Under the pieces are notes generated by a model that was not told the DNA's origin, searched no databases, and was given only the letters and a program-made list of their open reading frames with translations. 64,000 nt of DNA, taken from positions 2,304,142 through 2,368,141 of the forward strand of contig JAEVLN010000005.1 of NCBI GenBank assembly GCA_018350325.1, given 5' to 3'. Both the position numbers and the translations under genes were made by a program. The stretch comes from Globodera rostochiensis (Eukaryota; Nematoda; Chromadorea; Rhabditida; Heteroderidae). Below are positions 58,993-64,000 of the stretch, one piece after another. Within the stretch, counting starts at the first letter, position 1. The number at the start of each line of letters is the position of its first letter.

Positions 58993-60001
58993 CTAAATGC
59001 CATAGGCAAAAATGTATTGGAAGTTTGGTCCAAAGTTTCCTTCGATTTGGTTATTTGGTCCTTGTAACGTGATGCATGGGTATAAATCTGTTGGAGAATT
59101 GACCAACAAATTGATGGTATCTGCAAAAACAATAAAATAAATAACCGGATAAAATTGAAACGCAAAAAGATCGCAGCCCGATATTTGAAAATTCGGACTG
59201 AATTTGAAAAGTCTAAATTCTCTGGACAAATCCCCCAAAAATATAGCCTAAAGGCCCAATGGGGCTGAATTCGGACCAAAAAGCCCATCTCCGGCCTAAA
59301 ATGCAGTTCATTTTATAAATTGATCCCAAATTTTTCTTTCTCACCCAAAAGCGAGCCATTCTTCGTGTAAATGATTCGGCGATTGTCCAAATCAAAGCCA
59401 AACCCGATAATGTCGTTCACAGAAAACGGTTAATTTCCATCAACGTACGGAACATTGCTATAGCCCAGCTGACTTCCGGCGAACTAGTGGCCACGGTAAC
59501 GGCCAGAGTTTTCGTATGAGTAGGAGCCCTGGTAAAAGCCAACGCAACAATCTAATGGCATTGTGAGTGGCGCCAGCCCAACATTTACAGTCCTTAAAAA
59601 TAATAGGATTACAGCAGTTTCAATATTAAATGCTTACTTACCCACGACCATTCCTCCATCTTAAACAATAAATTAACACAGTAAAATAATGCACAAACTC
59701 CGCCGGTTTGAAAGAGAAACAATTCGACCACCGTGTCTTGACAAAATTTGAACATTGACGAGAGGCGCTGGCCACTTTTCAACTGTAAATGATTTGTTAG
59801 ATTTAACACCTTTTTAATGCTTACCAGTCTTTGGTCTTCAACCGCAAAGCCTAGCTTCTGCTCGATTTGTGCCACCATCGACTGTGAAACCGTTACGGTA
59901 GCTGCGCATAAAATAATCTCGTTGCAGTGCATGACGCGAACAGTGAAACGATGGCCGGCACGGTGGAAGAACACGACTTTAGCAACAGAAGAAAGGAACG
60001 C
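58993..60001 (-). pseudogene. Ubiquitin-like plus SPRY-domain pseudogene, copy 3
   Basis: Same exon blocks and the same two stops as copies 1 and 2; all copies therefore descend from one already broken gene. Confidence 0.65.
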
Positions 60002-60060
60002 TGCGTACAAAAAAATAAATTTAAATTAGAATATAATAATAATATAAAGGGTAAATATGG

Positions 60061-60475
60061 ATCTGAGGGCTCAGACTCAAAATCGAACGAAATAATATCA
60101 ATCGACTCCTCTCGGTCTGCAATGTAAGAATCCGAAAAAAAATTTTTGCGGAAACCACTGCCTGAAGAGTTACAGACCCGGGACTGAAGCGTTTTTTGAC
60201 TGGTGACTCAGGTGTCCACTGATCCAAAAATAGGTAAAATCACTCATATTGGCATTCAAAATTAGGAATTAGTTGATAGAAAACCAAAATTGAGAATTTA
60301 AAGCGGTTTTTGAACCGGTATAAACTTGAAAATTAAGGTGAAAAAATCAAGGAAAAGCGAAATTTAAGTAACAAAACCGGATAAATAAAATGAAAGGCCG
60401 TGTAACGGCCCGCCAACAGCGAGCATGCGATGACGGAGTAAGTAGTGGGGCGAGACGGAGGGCGCAGGAAAAAGT
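60061..60475. mobile_element. Foldback/MITE-like element, copy 3, right part missing
   Basis: Left arm and part of the GC-rich centre only; truncated at the satellite junction. Confidence 0.8.
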
Positions 60476-63400
60476 CAAAAATTGGTAATACCAAGTTACG
60501 TAGTTCAAAAGATTTTTTCATTGCTTAGATTCCGACCGTTGACGCTTTAATGTTGTAATATGATACAGTTTAAAAGGGAGTAAATAACGGTTTATTAAAC
60601 TTCGCCGTAGCTTGGCGCGACACCAAGCTATCTGATTTACAATTTGCCTCTATTATCCTGGGAAGATTCTAAAAAATCAATGTATATGCATTGGAATTGC
60701 ACTTTTAATTATTCTTATGAGTCCTGCATCGGCTAAAATACAAATTTACTTTAAGATAGTATAGTTTCTAAAAAAAATAAAAAATTATTCTTCAATCTGT
60801 ATATTGAGGCTCCATTTTTATTTATGCCCTTTGGAACCATAATGGGAACAAAACTTTACAATTGGAGCTCATTGTGACTGAATTGTACCAATTTATTATA
60901 TGTCTAATTATCAAAAATTGGAAACAGCTGTTTAATGTAGAATATCTATGCTTAGCCTGTGTCGATTAACGCGTTTTTGTCGTCATTTTGTAGAGCATAA
61001 TATTTCCTTTCTATTGGTGTATTGATCGTTTTCATTGCAGCATTTTGCGCTGATTTATAGCCAAAAATTGGTAATAACAAGTTACGTAGTTCAAAAGATT
61101 TTTTCATTGCTTAGATTCCGACCGTTGACGTTTTAATGTTGTAATATGATACAGTTTAAAAGGGAGTAAATAACGGTTTATTAAACTTCGCCGTAGCTTG
61201 GCGCGACACCAAGCTATCTGATTTACAATTTGCCTCTATTATCTTGGGAAGATTCTAAAAAATCAATGTATATGCATTGGAATTGCACTTTTAATTATTC
61301 TTATGAGTCCTGCATCGGCTAAAATCCAAATTTACTTGAAGATAGTATAGTTTCTAAAAAAAATAAAAAATTATTCTTCAATCTGTATATTGAGGCTCCA
61401 TTTTTATTTATGCCCTTTGGAACCATAATGGGAACAAAACTTTACAATTGGAGCTCATTGTGACTGAATTGTACCAATTTATTATATGTCTAATTATCAA
61501 AAATTGGAAACAGCTGTTTAATGTAGAATATCTATGCTTAGCCTGTGTCGATTAACGCGTTTTTGTCGTCATTTTGTAGAGCATAATATTTCCTTTCTAT
61601 TGGTGTATTGATCGTTTTCATTGCAGCATTTTGCACTGATTTATAGCCAAAAATTGGTAATACCAAGTTACGTAGTTCAAAAGATTTTTTCATTGCTTAG
61701 ATTCCGACCGTTGACGCTTTAATGTTGTAATATGATACAGTTTAAAAGGGAGTAAATAACGGTTTATTAAACTTCGCCGTAGCTTGGCGCGACACCAAGC
61801 TATCTGATTTGCAATTTGCCTCTATTATCCTGGGAAGATTCTAAAAAATCAATGTATATGCATTGGAATTGCACTTTTAATTATTCTTATGAGTCCTGCA
61901 TCGGCTAAAATCCAAATTTACTTGAAGATAGTATAGTTTCTAAAAAAAATAAAAAATTATTCTTCAATCTGTATATTGAGGCTCCATTTTTATTTATGCC
62001 CTTTGGAACCATAATGGGAACAAAACTTTACAATTGGAGCTCATTGTGACTGAATTGTACCAATTTATTATATGTCTAATTATCAAAAATTGGAAACAGC
62101 TGTTTAATGTAGAATATCTATGCTTAGCCTGTGTCGATTAACGCGTTTTTGTCGTCATTTTGTAGAGCATAATATTTCCTTTCTATTGGTGTATTGATCG
62201 TTTTCATTTCAGCATTTTGCACTGATTTATAGCCAAAAATTGGTAATACCAAGTTACGTAGTTCAAAAGATTTTTTCATTGCTTAGATTCCGACCGTTGA
62301 CGCTTTAATGTTGTAATATGATACAGTTTAAAAGGGAGTAAATAACGGTTTATTAAACTTCGCCGTAGCTTGGCGCGACACCAAGCTATCTGATTTACAA
62401 TTTGCCTCTATTATCCTGGGAAGATTCTAAAAAATCAATGTATATGCATTGGAATTGCACTTTTAATTATTCTTATGAGTCCTGCATCGGCTAAAATACA
62501 AATTTACTTTAAGATAGTATAGTTTCTAAAAAAAATAAAAAATTATTCTTCAATCTGTATATTGAGGCTCCATTTTTATTTATGCCCTTTGGAACCATAA
62601 TGGGAACAAAACTTTACAATTGGAGCTCATTGTGACTGAATTGTACCAATTTATTATATGTCTAATTATCAAAAATTGGAAACAGCTGTTTAATGTAGAA
62701 TATCTATGCTTAGCCTGTGTCGATTAACGCGTTTTTGTCGACATTTTGTAGAGCATATTATTTCCTTTCTATTGGTGTATTGATCGTTTTCATTGCAGCA
62801 TTTTGCACTGATTTATAGCCAAAAATTGGTAATACCAAGTTACGTAGTTCAAAAGATTTTTTCATTGCTTAGATTCCGACCGTTGACGCTTTAATGTTGT
62901 AATATGATACAGTTTAAAAGGGAGTAAATAACGGTTTATTAAACTTCGCCGTAGCTTGGCGCGACACCAAGCTATCTGATTTACAATTTGCCTCTATTAT
63001 CCTGGGAAGATTCTAAAAAATCAATGTATATGCATTGGAATTGCACTTTTAATTATTCTTATGAGTCCTGCATCGGCTAAAATACAAATTTACTTTAAGA
63101 TAGTATAGTTTCTAAAAAAAATAAAAAATTATTCTTCAATCTGTATATTGAGGCTCCATTTTTATTTATGCCCTTTGGAACCATAATGGGAACAAAACTT
63201 TACAATTGGAGCTCATTGTGACTGAATTGTACCAATTTATTATATGTCTAATTATCAAAAATTGGAAACAGCTGTTTAATGTAGAATATCTATGCTTAGC
63301 CTGTGTCGATTAACGCGTTTTTGTCGTCATTTTGTAGAGCATAATATTTCCTTTCTATTGGTGTATTGATCGTTTTCATTGCAGCATTTTGCGCTGATTT

Positions 63401-64000
63401 ATAGCCAAAAATTGGTAATACCAAGTTAGTAGTTCAAAAGATTTTTTCATTGCTTAGATTCCGACCGTTGACGCTTTAATGTTGTAATATGATACAGTTT
63501 AAAAGGGAGTAAATAACGGTTTATTAAACTTCGCCGTAGCTTGGCGCGACACCAAGCTATCTGATTTACAATTTGCCTCTATCATCTTGGGAAGATTCTA
63601 AAAAATCAATGTATATGCATTGGAATTGCACTTTTAATTATTCTTATGAGTCCTGCATCGGCTAAAATCCAAATTTACTTGAAGATAGTATAGTTTCTAA
63701 AAAAAATAAAAAATTATTCTTCAATCTGTATATTGAGGCTCCATTTTTATTTATGCCCTTTGGAACCATAATGGGAACAAAACTTTAAAATTGGAGCTCA
63801 TTGTGACTGAATTGTACCAATTTATTATATTTCTAATTATCAAAAATGGGAAACAGCTGTTTAATGTAGAATATCTACGCTTAGCCTGTGCCGATTAACG
63901 CGTTTTTGTCGTCATTTTGTAGAGCATAATATTTCCTTTCTATTGGTGTATTGAACGTTTTCATTGCAGCATTTTGCGCTGATTTATAGCCAAAAATTGG
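60476..64000. repeat. Satellite array 3, ~585-bp monomers (about 6 copies, runs off the window)
   Basis: Starts mid-monomer at AAAAATTGGTAATACC. Mostly the third subtype (TATATTGAGGC, TTTACAATTGG, ATTGATCG), with some AAAATCCAAATT variants. Continues to the last base. Confidence 0.97.

Larger units (their letters stand above)
57541..60475. repeat. Island 2: segmental duplicate of 30347-33253
   Basis: Offset about 27.19-27.22 kb from island 1, with small indels. The left junction with satellite is identical in both; the right end is cut inside the foldback centre (GCGCAGGAAAAAGTC) and joins satellite in mid-monomer. Confidence 0.95.

Overview
The window reads as genomic DNA of a nematode, most likely a plant-parasitic cyst nematode or close relative. 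The evidence is introns of only about 35-60 bases, a cuticle-collagen gene with the nematode CxC...C/Gly-X-Y layout, and pseudogenes whose SPRY domain looks like the large SPRYSEC-type families of Heteroderidae. The species assignment is inference. One assembly gap (Ns) lies at 17106-17496.

Region 1 (1 to about 12.8 kb) is a large, apparently intact Maverick/Polinton, a virus-like self-synthesising DNA transposon. Its left end lies outside the window. From left to right it carries protein-primed DNA polymerase B (+, 10 visible exons), then a tightly packed minus-strand block read from 6387 down to 2344: PAZ-domain protein, zinc-binding protein, packaging ATPase, small core-like protein, charged accessory protein and integrase. 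A divergent gap follows (6388-6704), then a plus-strand morphogenesis block: zinc-ribbon protein, penton-like minor capsid protein with a long KENER repeat insertion, small basic virion-type protein, double-jelly-roll major capsid protein, short membrane protein and adenain-like protease. Last comes a minus-strand terminal gene (12082-12600). Polymerase, integrase, ATPase and protease keep their catalytic motifs, and neighbouring genes overlap or nearly abut, as in a virus genome. The most unusual gene is a stand-alone Argonaute-type PAZ domain whose two introns both appear to use GC donors.

Region 2 (about 12.5-16.8 kb) holds an inverted pair of related ends. The terminal gene at 12600 (-) and another gene start at 15708 (+) share an N-terminal motif and upstream DNA, suggesting the facing ends of two Maverick copies. 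Between them sits a cuticle-collagen gene lacking its first (membrane-anchor) exon, and two inverted copies of a tRNA-derived, SINE-like element lie nearby. One SINE copy has expanded into a 49-bp tandem repeat.

Region 3 (16.8-20.5 kb) is gene-poor: the N gap, AACCG-rich blocks and AT-rich DNA.

Region 4 (20.5-64 kb) is dominated by a satellite of about 585 bp in three arrays (20.53-30.35 kb, 40.11-57.54 kb, 60.48 kb to the window end). Every monomer has a hairpin-forming motif, and at least three sequence subfamilies are spatially sorted. The arrays are interrupted by islands. Island 1 (30.35-40.11 kb) contains a 2.4-kb tandem duplication carrying a decayed ubiquitin-like/SPRY gene and a 0.9-kb foldback element with 250-bp inverted arms. 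It also holds a decayed LGR-type GPCR fragment, an HExxH-encoding exon and another inverted repeat. Island 2 (57.54-60.48 kb) is a near copy of the left part of island 1, so islands and satellite seem to have been amplified together.
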